The notes: generated by a model not told the origin, from the letters alone. A DNA stretch of 64,000 nucleotides from Certhia americana (GCA_018697195.1 CM031879.1:36319408-36383407); one strand, 5' to 3'. Positions 38,222 through 50,418 are shown, counted from the first letter of the stretch. Numbers and translations: made by a program.

Positions 38222-39816
38222 GTAGGTTTGTCAAAGCAGATGCTTTAATGTAGAAAACAGTCAGCAAATTATGTTACAGTTTTGTTTAAAAAACACTGAA
38301 AGGAAACAGGGACATCTGTGACAATAAGACAGATCCAATCAAATTTTCATGAATGTCCATCAGTATCTGGAAAAAGCTATGCAGCAGCAGGTTTACACAG
38401 ATAGGACCATAAAATATTTTGAAGGTAAAATCTTTCATTTCCAGAATTTAGTTAAAACGTGAGTGACTTTAGATTTACTCTATATTGAAAGATTCTGTAA
38501 CAAGAACTTATCCTAAGCTGCTGCAGCACTTTGTTCCAGCCTACCAGCACCACCAGAATAATAGAATTACAGGAAAGAAGTTTAAGTAGAGAAAAATAGC
38601 TCAATTGAGGAAGTTAACGAAGGTTAAGCGTCCAATCTATAAGCAAACAGTTTGGGATGTTTTGTCTAATGGCAGGGGAAATCTCTAAACCTGATAAGAA
38701 GAAGTTTAATGTGAGTCCTTTTACAAAGCTCAGGATTAAGAAGCTGCCTAGCACCTTCCATGATTGAATTTCTGCAACTTTCTACCCTTATGAGTTTTGA
38801 ACAATGTCCTTTAAACAAAAAGGCCTTCTTGAGCCAAACTGTGAAGGAAACTGTTTATCTGTGAGCTGCTAGTCACCTCTGGAGTCTGTAAATGTCTACA
38901 GAGGTATTATTTCAGAGTCTGGTTGAGCACCAACAGATGTAATGTGGCAAGACTCATTCTGAACTGGATAGAAAATATTTCTATTGTTACTTTTGTTTCA
39001 TTTTATGGGGGGGAAGAAAAAGGACAGAATCACAATGGAAATTTCTTAAAACCAAAACTTTAAACTGTTTTACAAAGTATAATTTGATCAGAAGGTTTTC
39101 TTTCCATAAGGGGTTAAGCAGTGACATTGAAATAGATCATGTCCACGTTTTTTTCCCAAAAGATGTAGAACTTATCCTTTTCCTTCACTTTTATTCTCTA
39201 TTGCTGAGCTTTAATTCCTTTAACCCTAATTATTTAAGTACAGACTGGAAGGACTGCGAGCATAAATACAATGTTGCTTATAAAAGCAATAATAAAAGAT
39301 ATTTTTAATAAAAATCAGCTATGCATTTTACTATAGAACTTTCTACACTCAAGTGGAGTAATTTCAACTTGCAGGACAATTTCTATTAAACAGGGGCTTT
39401 TTAATTAAATTAGTAGTTAACAAATTAAATCTTTTTAATTCACCCATTAAAAAGTAGCCTCACATATTAAAGGATGTACTTCAAATGGTTTCATTGTCTT
39501 TTGCAATAAAGTCATTGAGCTTTTCTTAATTTTATAATGAATAGTCGATTGAGACCCTTTTTAGATTACTCCTTACTAAAAACATTTTCTTCTTAAAATA
39601 TGATTGCTTTATACAGAATAAATGAAAAAGAATATGTTAGTTGACTTCAATATCTTTGGAGAGAAAGTATGCATTATTTTTATTGTTGCCCTTTTGTTCA
39701 CCCAAGCAGTCCCATGGTCTTTAATTTGAACCCTCTTCTCTTGTAATTTTTTCTTTCAGCTTAGACAAACATTGTTCTTTTGCCATTATTTTGATCTCTC
39801 TTTGCTCTTCCCACAG
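38222..39816 (+). other. NAV3: Intron, 1.6 kb
   Basis: Plain AT-rich intron; nothing recognised. It ends in tttgctcttcccacag. Confidence 0.9.
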
Positions 39817-39928
39817 GAATCTGAGCTTATAGAGCTAAGGGAAACCATTGAAATGCTGAAAGCCCAGAATTCTGCTGCACAAGCTGCTATTCAAGGAGCC
39901 TTGAATGGCCCCGATCATACCCACAAAG
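39817..39928 (+). CDS. NAV3: NAV3 coding exon 12 of window (coiled coil)
   Basis: 112 nt, 37 codons plus one base. It begins ESELIELRETIEMLKAQNSA and ends NGPDHTHK. The first half is a clear coiled coil with Leu/Ile at heptad spacing; the second half is Ala-rich. The donor, gtattg at 39929, departs from consensus at +4 to +6, but the frame joins the next exon exactly (K-D-LRIRR). Confidence 0.95.
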
Positions 39929-41173
39929 GTATTGGTTTGTCATTATCCAAATAAATGAGGAATTTCTCCCCAGGAAAAAAAAAAGTGATAAGTCACTACT
40001 TTTCTGTTGTTTGGGAACTCTGTTGCAAGGCAAGGCACATTCTGAAGTGAATGGTAGGCGTACTTGTGGTATTTCCAGAGCTGGAAACTGCACAAGCTTC
40101 CTGTCAGCCAGAGTTCCTGGAGCTTTATCTTCTTAGAGCTGGGTGGCCAGGAATTGATCAAGAGTTAACCATGTCCCTGCAATTGACTAATGAAGTACAC
40201 CCAAGACACAAGTGAAGTTTTACAGTATACCATGTTTATAGCTTGGGAATCCAGTCAAAGTTGTAGCTTTATAAATTGGTGTTCTCGTTGGTAAGAGACT
40301 GACAACAGCTCAGCTCCTCCATGAAGTGCTAAGAAAAGTGCAGGAAAGCAGGTTTTAAATTTCAGACGTTGAATTAATTTGTCATTGCAGTTAGGCAGAT
40401 ATTGTGTGATAAAAATGTACTTCAAAAGTGCCTGCTGATAAGCAACAGCAAAGAAATTACTTGAAAAAATAAACACATTATTGTTTTTGAGAGTATTATT
40501 GATCTTCCATTAGAGAGGTCATTATTTAGGTATTTGCCTTAAGGTCATTTCACTGCATGACTTGAGTGTAGCAAAGCGAATTTCTAGGATGTAGAAAATA
40601 ATCTAAAAAGTAATTTCTCTTGCATGTTCTGCAAGAATAATTTCCAGTGTTTGAGATATAGTTAGAGACTTTTAAGAAGTTGAAACTCAGAAGCCTCACC
40701 AACCATTTTTAATATTCTCCACTTCCTGGTTATTTTGTTTCATTTATTTTTAATGAACTCCTGAATGTCTCTTTCCATCATGGTATATTAGAAAGTAGCA
40801 TCTGAACGCTGATTAGGGCTGCTACAAGTGAAGTAGTGCCTACATCCCTTAGAACTGTAATACATGTGGCACTGATATATCAAGTAGTCCATGTGCTCAG
40901 CTATGTGGATACACATGCATGGATTTCTGTGTAGGGTCATTGCCTTCCCAGCAAGAACAGCCTAGTTTGGAGAAGCCCCTAAGTGTTGGACTAATTGTAT
41001 GCATCCCCCTCAGTCCCTATGTGGTTTCTTACAGTCCTCAATAACTTGAATCTGAGGTACTGCAAGCATTAATACCGTTTATGTTCATTTAGACTTTGAA
41101 GAGGTATATGCTACATAAATGTAAGAATTATTCTGATATTGAAACAGATTTCAATGTAACTTCTTTTCTTTAG
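39929..41173 (+). other. NAV3: Intron, 1.2 kb
   Basis: No feature recognised. The acceptor is cttcttttctttag at 41173. Confidence 0.9.
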
Positions 41174-41295
41174 ATTTACGTATAAGGCGGCAACATTCTT
41201 CAGAAAGTGTTTCCAGTATCAACAGTGCTACAAGTCATTCAAGTATTGGCAGTGGTAATGATGCTGATTCCAAAAAAAAGAAAAAGAAAAACTGG
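41174..41295 (+). CDS. NAV3: NAV3 coding exon 13 of window (basic Lys tract)
   Basis: 122 nt: two bases completing Asp, then 40 codons, LRIRRQHSSESVSS through DADSKKKKKKNW. The six-Lys run ahead of Asn-Trp is a strongly basic patch that could bind acidic partners such as microtubules or act in nuclear import (inference). In DNA the Lys run is nearly all A. Ends in phase 0 at the strong donor gtaagt (41296). Confidence 0.96.
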
Positions 41296-41936
41296 GTAAG
41301 TACTCAGCAGGTTTACACCTATCGTTTCGCTATTATGTCATTTCCTAGTGTCTGAGTAACGTAGTGGTCCATTTCATCTACAATGTTCTTGTGGGGCTAG
41401 ATGTAATTCATGTGTAATTCAAGTAATTCATGTGTATCCATAGTGTGACACTACCAGCAAACTGAAATTATTGAATTTCAGCAGGGTTTATTTGCGTAAG
41501 TCAGAGCAAATTAAAAAAAAAAGTACAAGCAACATTTACAAAAACACAACAACAACATCAATTTAAAATAACTGTTGTGACTAAAACCACCTCTGAGCTA
41601 CATTGAAACACTGAATTTTCAATTGAAATCTGATTTTTCTTCAGTTGAGGCTTGGTTCAAAATCCTGACTCAAATATATTACCCAGCTACAGAGGGAGTT
41701 GAAATCTGTTAAGAATTTTCACTTAAAAGTATTACGGTGTTTAAAAAAATTTAATTCTCAACCAGAATATACACATACTACATACTGCTAAAGATTTAAT
41801 TAAATACTTTCAGTAGAGAATCAGAAAATGTTTTTATTGTTTTAAAAATATTATCTGCATAAACATTTGTTTTAAAATACTGATAAGCCTTCATTCCCTT
41901 GATTTGTAATTCCACACTCTTTCATATTTCTGCAAG
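41296..41936 (+). other. NAV3: Intron before the 21-nt microexon, 641 bp
   Basis: Contains an 11-bp triplicated unit at 41402-41433. It ends in ttcatatttctgcaag, with a TGC just before the AG. Confidence 0.88.
41402..41433 (+). repeat. 11-bp imperfect triplication
   Basis: tgtaattcatg, tgtaattcaag and a shorter taattcatg copy stand in tandem. Confidence 0.75.
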
Positions 41937-41957
41937 GTGAACTCTAGAGGAAGTGAG
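41937..41957 (+). CDS. NAV3: NAV3 coding exon 14 of window, 21-nt microexon
   Basis: 21 nt coding VNSRGSE, phase 0 at both ends, between an acceptor ttctgcaag (41936) and a donor gtgaat (41957/41958). Its insertion turns KKKKNW-LRSSF into KKKKNW-VNSRGSE-LRSSF. I recall the same seven residues at this site in mammalian NAV3, which supports it as real; without that it would be too short to call. The TGC directly upstream of the AG resembles the UGC element used by SRRM4 for neuronal microexons. Confidence 0.85.
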
Positions 41958-43126
41958 GTGAATATAAACCATGGAAAAGTTGGCATGCATCTATAAAAAT
42001 CCCTATCTTGGCATGATTGCTATTTATTTTGGCAGTAGGCTTTTATACCTCCTAAAACCAGATTATCCTCTATGTCTTCTCAGTTTGTCTTTATTCATTT
42101 TAATCTCAAAGTTTAGGCTATAGAAAGGGGGAGTGTAGCCAAAATCCATTTCTTTCTCATCAGATATCATGAGCTGGAAAGGACTTAAATATTGTTTCTC
42201 ATTAAGATCAGTGGTCACACTCCCCGCTCTTCAATTATACCATGAGAATTATGTGTTTGAAGTCCTCACTTTTTCATAGAGGAACCAGCTGGTCATTGTG
42301 TTCTGTACAGTTTTGATCAGATCATCTTTTTGAAAACAAAAAAAAAAACACCCTGTATTTTTCCAAAGATGAGTAAGTTCTGTATTTAGACAAAGGTATG
42401 AGCAAATGAGCTAGTTAATTTTAACTGCAGACAAAACTGTTGTCCTCTTGGTTTCTGAAATAAATGGGTCTTTGGCTATTCTGTCCCTTTTCATTCTGGA
42501 TACAAGCTTCTAGATGGAAAAAGCAATGCTTGTCAGTTCAGAGATCTTACCACTCTAAAGGAAACTGCAACAAACAGTATATACCCTTTTCAGCTAACAT
42601 CCTTCTCAGTAGTACAACAAGGCAAACTCTGTTGTCCCAGCTTAGATCATCTTGATTGTTATCTAAATCATAGCATTTGCATAGTTTGACCATTCAAAGT
42701 TTTAATGGGGAAAGAAAATTGGCAAACCCTCTAAATTGGACTTGTCTTTTGATTTCAGTATTTAGTTCTGCCTGTACCTAGATGCAAAGTGGTTATTTAA
42801 AGCCACCCCTTGAAGGGAATGCCATGGGAATGGGATTCCACTGGGGCTTAATGGCTTTAAATGAGCACCCTCCCCAATAGCTGTACCACTCAGTTCTGCA
42901 CCTCTTCCATAGCATTACTTTTGCACTGCGCTGGATTAATAAAGTCAAAACAAAGCACTGTATCATGTTTTTAGAGATACTATGTTGCATATGTTAATAC
43001 CTTGCTTCTGCATACTGACCTCAGGCAGTGGCTAGGATGGCATCTGCAAACTAACTCTTCAAAACATGAGCTGCGCACAAAGTGCTGTGATGAGGAAAAT
43101 AATCCTGCTCTGTGTTTGTTTTCCAG
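41958..43126 (+). other. NAV3: Intron, 1.2 kb
   Basis: No repeat or gene recognised. It ends in gtgtttgttttccag. Confidence 0.9.
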
Positions 43127-43299
43127 CTAAGAAGCTCTTTCAAACAGGCCTTTGGAAAGAAAAAGTCAACCAAACCTCCTTCTTCACATTCAGATATAGA
43201 AGAGCTGACAGATTCCTCTCTTCCTTCCTCACCTAAATTGCCTCACAGTTCAGGAGAGTGTGCGGCAACCTCGATGAAACCGTCACAGTCAGCATCTGC
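43127..43299 (+). CDS. NAV3: NAV3 coding exon 15 of window
   Basis: 173 nt, 57 codons plus two bases of Ala. It begins LRSSFKQAFGKKKSTKPPSS and ends MKPSQSASA. A basic N-terminal part is followed by an acidic/Ser segment (SDIEELTDSSLPSSPKL). These residues distinguish NAV3 from NAV1 and NAV2. The donor is gtaagt at 43300. Confidence 0.97.
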
Positions 43300-45589
43300 G
43301 TAAGTGTCTCTCTTGGTGAATGGGATGGGCTGGGAAACAGACCTCCTCCAGCATGGCCATGTGCATTTCAGAAATCATCGTCAATGGCTGTGATCTTTTC
43401 ATTCTGAGCTATATCCAGTTGCCAGATTTCTTGTGAAAATTCCAGTTGCCAGATTTCTTCTTCACCATTTACACACTGGTTCTTCCGCAGCTCTTTATTC
43501 AGTCATAATCTTTCCTCCTTTCACTGACTTTACCCTAAATCACCGAGCTATACAACCTTCCAAAAGTTCATATTGTGCTCTCCCTGCCCCATTAGTAACT
43601 TTATCATATCCACTTAGTAAAGGCTAAAAGCTGAAGTTTCATCTCATTCTAAATATGTAATCTTTTTTTTCCAGGTGTCTGTGTATTTTTACCGTACACA
43701 CATTCCTCCTGTTGTTACTTTATCTACTTTATAGCTGCTGATGTATATAATTTTTAATCTATTTACCGTCTTTATCCGCTTGGATTTTTTGTGGGATTTT
43801 ACTTTTACATTTTATTCAAATCACCACCCTTAAGGTTTCAGATCTGAGAACAAGTCAACAGTCAACAGCTGTCCCATTTCTTCAACAACTTTTGAATATC
43901 TGATATATGCTTATAGAGTTCCCACCTCTTATTCATATTCTTCTGCTTTTTCTTTTTTTTTTTTTTTTTCATTCTGCTAAACTCATAACTGTTTCTAATA
44001 TGGGTAAATCAACCTCTTTGAATTAAAAATACCTACTACTGATGCTAGCCTTACTTGCCTTCTCCTAATTAAGAATAATCAGGTCACAATTACTCTTTCT
44101 TAAGGCACTCAAGGAATTCTGGTCTGATCACTCTTTTATTAGATAATAAGTGAAATATGCATGGGAATAAAATTTCATTTCTTATATATGCTTAGCATAG
44201 GCAGGTATGTACACATCACAGAAAGAGCTGTGCCATAATATTCAGGAAAAAGAATCCTAGTGTATGTCTTTATTAATTTTTAATCATATTCAAAATATTT
44301 GTGCATGTTTTGAACAATATTCATTATTTTTATTTCTCTATTGGACATATATTTTATTTGCCATGAAGTTCATCTTCCCTTTGCTTACGATTTCTTCATA
44401 TATTCCCTTGACCAAGTCTTGTTTTCTAAACCATTACCATTACTTTCTTCCAATTGCATCTGTCTAGTACATGTGTGTGCAGGTCATCTCTAGTCTGGGC
44501 ATCAAAGAAAAGGCAAAACGGTCGTATGGTCTACAAGCATAGATCCCGGTAAAACTGAGTGTGGGGCATGGAGTTTTATATTCAACTGCTGACCTGAAGA
44601 GTGCTGCATCTTCCCCAAAATGCGTTTGCATGCATTCTGGCAATTAAATGCTGACCTTTGGGGCTCTTTGTTGGGTTTTTTGGTTTTTTTTTTTTTTTAA
44701 ATTAGCAGTAATAATCACAATAATACTACTTATTTTTATAAAATACTATTCATATAGAAATTTTTCTGCAAATATTAATTATTTATAGTTACAGTAATAA
44801 AGAAAAAATAACATCTACTGAATTGACTGGAAATACTGCATAGTGTAACAATGTAGCCAAAATTCAGTGGGGTTTTTTTTGCTAGTGGGTCTGATGGATG
44901 ATACAAAGAAGCAAAGTTGAGAGACAGATAATTGTGGGTCCCTGAGCCGGTCATGTTTCAATCTTTTCTTACCATGGTTTCTTCCCTTAAAAAAAATGGC
45001 CATGAAAAATAACCACATGGTAATACAGTCTTCAAGGGAAAAAAAAACACAACCAACCCACATGATTTCATATATTGTGCATTACAGAATGACAGGCTAT
45101 AGGCAAAACATCAGCCATCACAAATCAAAACCATTACAGATCAAAATCTTCTAGGCTATGAATTCAAGGACTATCACTTTGCGTAATATTCAAGTCAGAG
45201 AAAGATGTTGATGCCTAAAAAATAATAAAGATCAGCAGAATAGTTTAATTAGCACACTTCAGTATAAAATCCAGCTAAAACCAATGGATGATACATGCTC
45301 CAAAAAAAGATACCTTTTCCAATGAAAAGTAATTAAGAGTTTGTTTTTCACCATAGTGAACTAAACTAAAAAGCTATAAAGCAATCTGATCACTTCTTCT
45401 GGAGAGGACTTTTTTTTCCTTTTTTAATTTGCAGTTTGATCATTTTCATGTTTCTTTGATAAGTTTCTTTCTTCACTCATAGGTTTCAGCAGCAGCAAGC
45501 TTTTTTCTGTTCTTTGATATTTAATAATGACACCGCTTTGGGGAGAGAACCTTCCTTTAATCTCCTGCCTGTTTCCTGCTCTTCTTTAG
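43300..45589 (+). other. NAV3: Intron, 2.3 kb
   Basis: Holds a 27-bp-period tandem duplication (43414-43459) and T-rich runs near 43950 and 44682. The acceptor is ctgctcttctttag at 45589. Confidence 0.9.
43414..43459 (+). repeat. 27-bp tandem duplication
   Basis: tccagttgccagatttctt occurs at 43414 and 43441, identical over 19 bases, 115 bp downstream of the exon donor. Appears recent. Confidence 0.9.
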
Positions 45590-45743
45590 GATCTGTGAGT
45601 GCACAGAGGCAGAGGCTGAAATTATTCTTCAGCTAAAAAGCGAGCTGAGGGAGAAGGAGCTAAAATTAACGGATATTCGTCTGGAAGCCCTCAGCTCTGC
45701 ACACCATCTGGATCAGATCCGGGAAGCCATGAACCGCATGCAG
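45590..45743 (+). CDS. NAV3: NAV3 coding exon 16 of window (coiled coil)
   Basis: 154 nt: one base completing Ala, then 51 codons, ICECTEAEAEIILQLKSEL through DQIREAMNRMQ. A strong coiled coil, highly charged, nearly invariant in navigators. The donor is gtcagt at 45744; it ends in phase 0. Confidence 0.97.
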
Positions 45744-48665
45744 GTCAGTGCAGTAGCTTTAGTGATGACAGAGATGCACACCAAAGGTATGACTGGTGTA
45801 TTTCCTTTCACAGTACTTCGTTTCAGGTGCCAAAAAACTGTAAATACACAGTAAATTGTTGGATTGACAGTACTTCTGAAGGATGAGTATGATAAGTGTT
45901 CACCTTATAATAAAAACATTCTTAGCATACATATTAATAGCTAAAATGTGTTTGAGATATGAAAGAAGACATAATTCCTGCCCAAAGGATATTTTTTATC
46001 TCAAGCCTGTGACTGCGGTAAGCAACATGACAGAGAAGTAGATCAAAAAGTGATTTCTACAGCGTTTTAGATCCTTGAGCCATGGAGGGGGCCAGGATGT
46101 TTTGTGCATACTCTTTCATCGCTTCTCATTCCTGACTCAGTCATGGCTTGCTAAGGCAAAGAACGTAAAATTGAACAAATCACTGAATCATATTTTAAAT
46201 TTTTTTTTTACTTTATTTTGTTGTACTGCTCCAGTTCCTTCATTAACACATTTTTCCTTAGAAGATTTTCCTTTTCATGAGGCTGAAAGGGTGCAAAAAG
46301 AATGGCAGTGTTATTCAGTGGAGCACAGAGCTTTATGGGTCTCGACTCTGTTGCTTACATTCAAATGCCCAGTACTGTGGTGGGTGACCAAAAGTATCTA
46401 TAATATCCACACAGTAAGACGTAGGTCCTTCAGTAGAACTGGGCCCTTCTGGAGTGGCAGGTAAGATACCTATGTCATCCCTGAAGGCACTGTGAATCTG
46501 TATTTGGGGAACAGAATCAAGGCCATGGGTTGGGGGTTCAGGTTGAAACAGGACTGGCTACTTAAAACTCTGGCAATGAGCTGCATAATAAACTTTTGTA
46601 GTAGTCAATCAAGTTTTATTACTGTAGTAGGGAGGGCTACAGAGCTATCCTAAAATTACGCTGAGGTAGGTACAGAAGGTGAAATGGAGTTCTTTGAGCA
46701 TAGGCACTTCTTACCATATGAACCAGCCTCAAATATTTGCATCTGCAGAGGGCAGGTAGGTTTAGCATTTTCCCATGGAAGACCATGTTTGTCATGGCAC
46801 CAAAACCCCACATTTGCACAGCTGAATCCAGCCCAGTGCCTTGCCAGCTGACTTGCTCTGTGTTGGGTGCTTAGGTCAGGTGCATCTTTGGGCACTTTTG
46901 TGTAGATGCCCATAGCACCTAATTTCATAACTACAGAAATGGTGTGCTTGATGACTTTTCTAGACCTCTTTGTACGCAGCGCCTGTATCAGTCTCAGCTA
47001 GATCTTTAAACATCTTATGGTACCTCCCATTCTCCCAGGTGCTCACACCAGTAGGTGCCAACATTACTGTGGGATATTTGACTGAACTTCAGTTAGAGGG
47101 AAGACTTGGTCCTCCTGCTGGTCCATAAATACTGTTTCATTTGTCCAGACATAAGTAAGGCATTGATCTCAATGCACTGAAAGGTTTAAAAGAACTATAA
47201 GTAATAGAATACAGTTAATTGCAGTGGTGGAGAAGGCTTATGATCTGATTATGGTCTCATACTGGGCTTTGAGCACCTGAGACAGCCAGGTGAACACCCC
47301 AGAGGGAGGAGTCTGCTGTAGGCACAGTTCTCCAAAGTCTGAATTTCCTCAAATCTGGGCAGAGTCAACTAGTTGAGATGCTGTTACTGGTAATCACTGT
47401 TTCTGAAGTCTGCTCAAAAGACCAGGCAGCCACCTTGCAATTGCCAAACTGACATTTTAGAGGATTGATGAGGATTAGTTAGGAGAAAAAATAGGACTGG
47501 TGGAAGTGATACCTGAATACTTTTAGATTCAAAGCACCTTAAAAACCTAAAGCTCAGATGAATTGAAGACTGCTAAGAGCTGTGTAATTAGTCAGCATAA
47601 ATTGAAGAGTGACTCCTGATTTGAACCCTAGACTAAACTGGTAAACACGTCTCTTACCTCTGTTACTATCATGCTGGTTTGTCCCTTCCCTTACACTATC
47701 TCCTCACCTGTGTGTATGTGATCTAATCTGTTTGTAGCTGTAGCAAGGCTTTTTTACAATGCTATCTATCCCTTATGGGTTTATTTGTATAATATAGCTG
47801 TGCAACCTCCATAAAAAACATGACTTCTAGCAGAGTGATAGTGAATATAGGATTAAATTTGATGTGCAAATTTAATTGGACCTGCAAGAATAGGCAATTG
47901 CTTTATAACGTGCTTTGTGAAGCAACTAGAAGCTAGATTTAGCTGGTACCAGGCTGTTCTCAGGCTAAGTTTTCATTCTATTATTGTACATATTATTGTA
48001 TTCTATTGTATTATTGTACATTTAATAATTACTTTGCACTACAGGGGATTTAGCTAAAAAAAATTTAGTTGTTCTGATTCATCTGTCACTGTTTTAATCA
48101 GAGTTTGCTCACCACTATGTGAACAATCCCACGTTTGAATGATCAAAAAGTCTTATTTGATAACAAAATGGTTATGAAACTGTTAAACTATAAATTTCTA
48201 ATTTTTCATTTTTAATTTAATTTCTCTGTGAACTTATTGCTTAAATTTTATATTCAATAACAGTAATAATTTTCTGTGACTTCAGAAACATTGACATATC
48301 CAGTAACTTTCTTATCCAACTGTTATCTTTGGTATTTGATAATAGAAAGTAGCTGAAAAAAATGGACATAGCTGGAAAAATTCTAACCACACTCACATTA
48401 TGGTCAACTGTACAATAAGCACAAAAGCTTGAAGCTTATATTGTTTAGGATCTCTCTTGAGGAGAAAGCTGAAACAAGGCTATTGGGGGTTTCCCTTCAT
48501 TTAAGAAGCAAAGGCAATTCAGTTTTCACTGTGTTATATCTCTGCTGTGAAAATGGTAAAGCAGTTAACTAGGTCAGGGGAACAGCATCACCAGACTAGC
48601 CATCAACATTGGTTTTCCAAAAGAATAATCTCCTGTGCTTTTGTGTTGATTTATTCTGTATATAG
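45744..48665 (+). other. NAV3: Intron, 2.9 kb
   Basis: Contains a repeated tattattgtaca patch at 47986-48022. A 129-codon open stretch at 46075-46464 has no recognisable protein similarity. It ends in tattctgtatatag, a weak acceptor. Confidence 0.88.
47986..48022 (+). repeat. Imperfect tattattgtaca repeat
   Basis: The words tattattgtaca and tattgtatt recur three to four times in under 40 bases; simple slippage repeat. Confidence 0.75.
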
Positions 48666-48840
48666 AATGAAATTGAGATATTGAAAGCTGAGAATGATCG
48701 CTTAAAGGCAGAGACTGGAAATACTGGAAAGCCTGCCCGGCCATCATCAGAGTCGTCAAGCAGCACATCATCTTCTTCATCACGGCAGTCACTAGGACTT
48801 TCTCTGAACAATTTGAACATCACAGAATCTGTTACATCAG
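48666..48840 (+). CDS. NAV3: NAV3 coding exon 17 of window (coiled coil plus Ser tract)
   Basis: 175 nt, 58 codons plus the first base of Asp. It begins NEIEILKAENDRLKAETGN, finishing the coiled coil, then a Ser-rich run (SESSSSTSSSSSRQS) and LGLSLNNLNITE. The acceptor tgtatatag has few pyrimidines and the donor gtaaac (48841) is weak, so this exon may be spliced inefficiently. The frame reads on for 39 codons into the intron to a stop at 48957. Confidence 0.95.
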
Positions 48841-50099
48841 GTAAACATACTCTGGGCACATGCATGCCTCAGCAGTTAGTAAGAATTTTTCAGCCCCTTA
48901 ATGGGCCACGTAGGAGAAGCATGACTGGAAATTCAAACACCTCATATCATTCAGGTTAACACCAGATATACATTCAGAAACGGAGATGAGGAAGAATGCT
49001 GAAGAAGTCTGAAATGTAGCTTTTAGAAGCCCCTGAACAGCAGTAACAGACTGTTCATTATGTTTTCATTACCCCTAGCTATGACATTCCCTGCCTATGT
49101 AGTCTACAGTACTCTTTGGTCATCCAGTTTACAATTTCTTTGTAAAGAAATATCTGTTGAAGTATACATGACAACTGTATTGCTATGTTCTCTTGCCCGT
49201 ACAGGATAAATATGAGTACAGTATGTGAAACTTTCTTCTTTTGATTTACAGATCTTTGATCATTCAGCTAGCTCCCTCAACTTGACTTCATATTTGCAGC
49301 TGAGGCAGAAGATGGTCTCAGTTAGCTTTATCCCTTACAATTTTTTAATTTGATACAGCTAGCTAGCCTGTGTTGTACCAAATCACCATTTATCACAGGA
49401 GCCAAACCCCTCCTGGCCTGTTAGGCACTCCCATTGTCTTCTGTGAATGAAGGAAAGCAAGAAGAACTTTGGTCCACATCATGAACATTAACATTTGATT
49501 ATTTTCCATGCCATGGAGTTTACGATAATAATCCTTCTACATTTGTTTTGATAATGTAGCCAAGAAACAGAAGTGCTGTCTCTAACATTAGAACTGGGAG
49601 TAAAGGCAGGAGCAAAGCAGCACTCATTAGTACAGACGCCACAGAAATTATAATGCAGTCTCTGGAAGCAATAAAAATGTGGCTAATAATTGTGGAAAGA
49701 GTCTAGGCAAGAGTACTGCTGGGAATATGCCAAGCTGCTGTAATTTGGAGTGTCAGTTAGTCATATTATCTTGCCAGTCATTTATTACGTGGATATTTGA
49801 ACATTTTTTCTGGTTAATATCAGATTTTGTATGAAAATTGCTGTATTTTTTATTTACATTCCAACTCTGAAAGGTTTAACTTTTAGCATGGAGGACCCTG
49901 AACTAGGCCTCAGCATGCATGAGGTGTTGCAATAGCAGGGAGAAAAAATTCAACTGCTCACAGATCCACACATATTAAAAACAAACATACATAAACAGAC
50001 AAAAAACACCAACAAAAAGAAACAATTTTTTTTCAATATGGTGGCTATAGAATGTCTCGCGTGAATAACTTGCTTTGCGCTAACTCTGTCTAGATACAA

Positions 50100-50335
50100 G
50101 AATAAAAATGTATAAAGAAAGGTCTGAAGAAGAGGAGGGGGAACTAGATGAGAATACAATGGGTGAAGGGGAATGGGGGAAAAAAAAAGGAAGGTAAAAG
50201 ATAAGATAAAAGGATGAAGAAAATTAGGAGGCAATGTTCAGCAAAAGAATAGGAAAAAAAAAAGCTGCAAGAAAAATGTGGAAAGGGAAGAGGAAATGGG
50301 GGAAAGGAACAGGAAGAAGGAGAACATGATGGCTG
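50100..50335 (+). repeat. Purine-rich tract (GA-rich strand)
   Basis: About 235 bases in which the plus strand is very largely A and G, in words such as aagaggagggggaac, ggggaatggggg and ggaaagggaagagg. Such strand asymmetry may form triplex or promote slippage. It is not a pure simple repeat. Confidence 0.75.
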
Positions 50336-50341
50336 GGAGAA

Positions 50342-50418
50342 GTTGTTGGATTTGACTTTCTTAAGGGTGTTTTCCAGCCTAAATGTGATTCCTAAATCAC
50401 ATTCCTAAATGTGATTAT
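50342..50418 (+). mobile_element. CR1 LINE 3'-end remnant
   Basis: gttgttggatttgacttt, then cttaagggtgttttccagcc and taaatgtgattcctaaatc, follow the CR1 3' end (ggttggattagatgatc, ttaagggtcctttccaacc, ATTCTATG 8-mers) with many changes. The terminal 8-mer array has decayed into aatgtgattccta-like repeats. Confidence 0.6.

Noticed and set aside
42164..42200. CR1-like words (atcatgagctggaaaggactt)
   Set aside because: Only a short partial likeness to the CR1 3' end, with no terminal 8-mer; too weak to call.
46075..46464. 129-codon plus-strand open frame
   Set aside because: No recognisable protein, no flanking splice sites in a usable phase, and it lies well inside an intron between well-matched exons.
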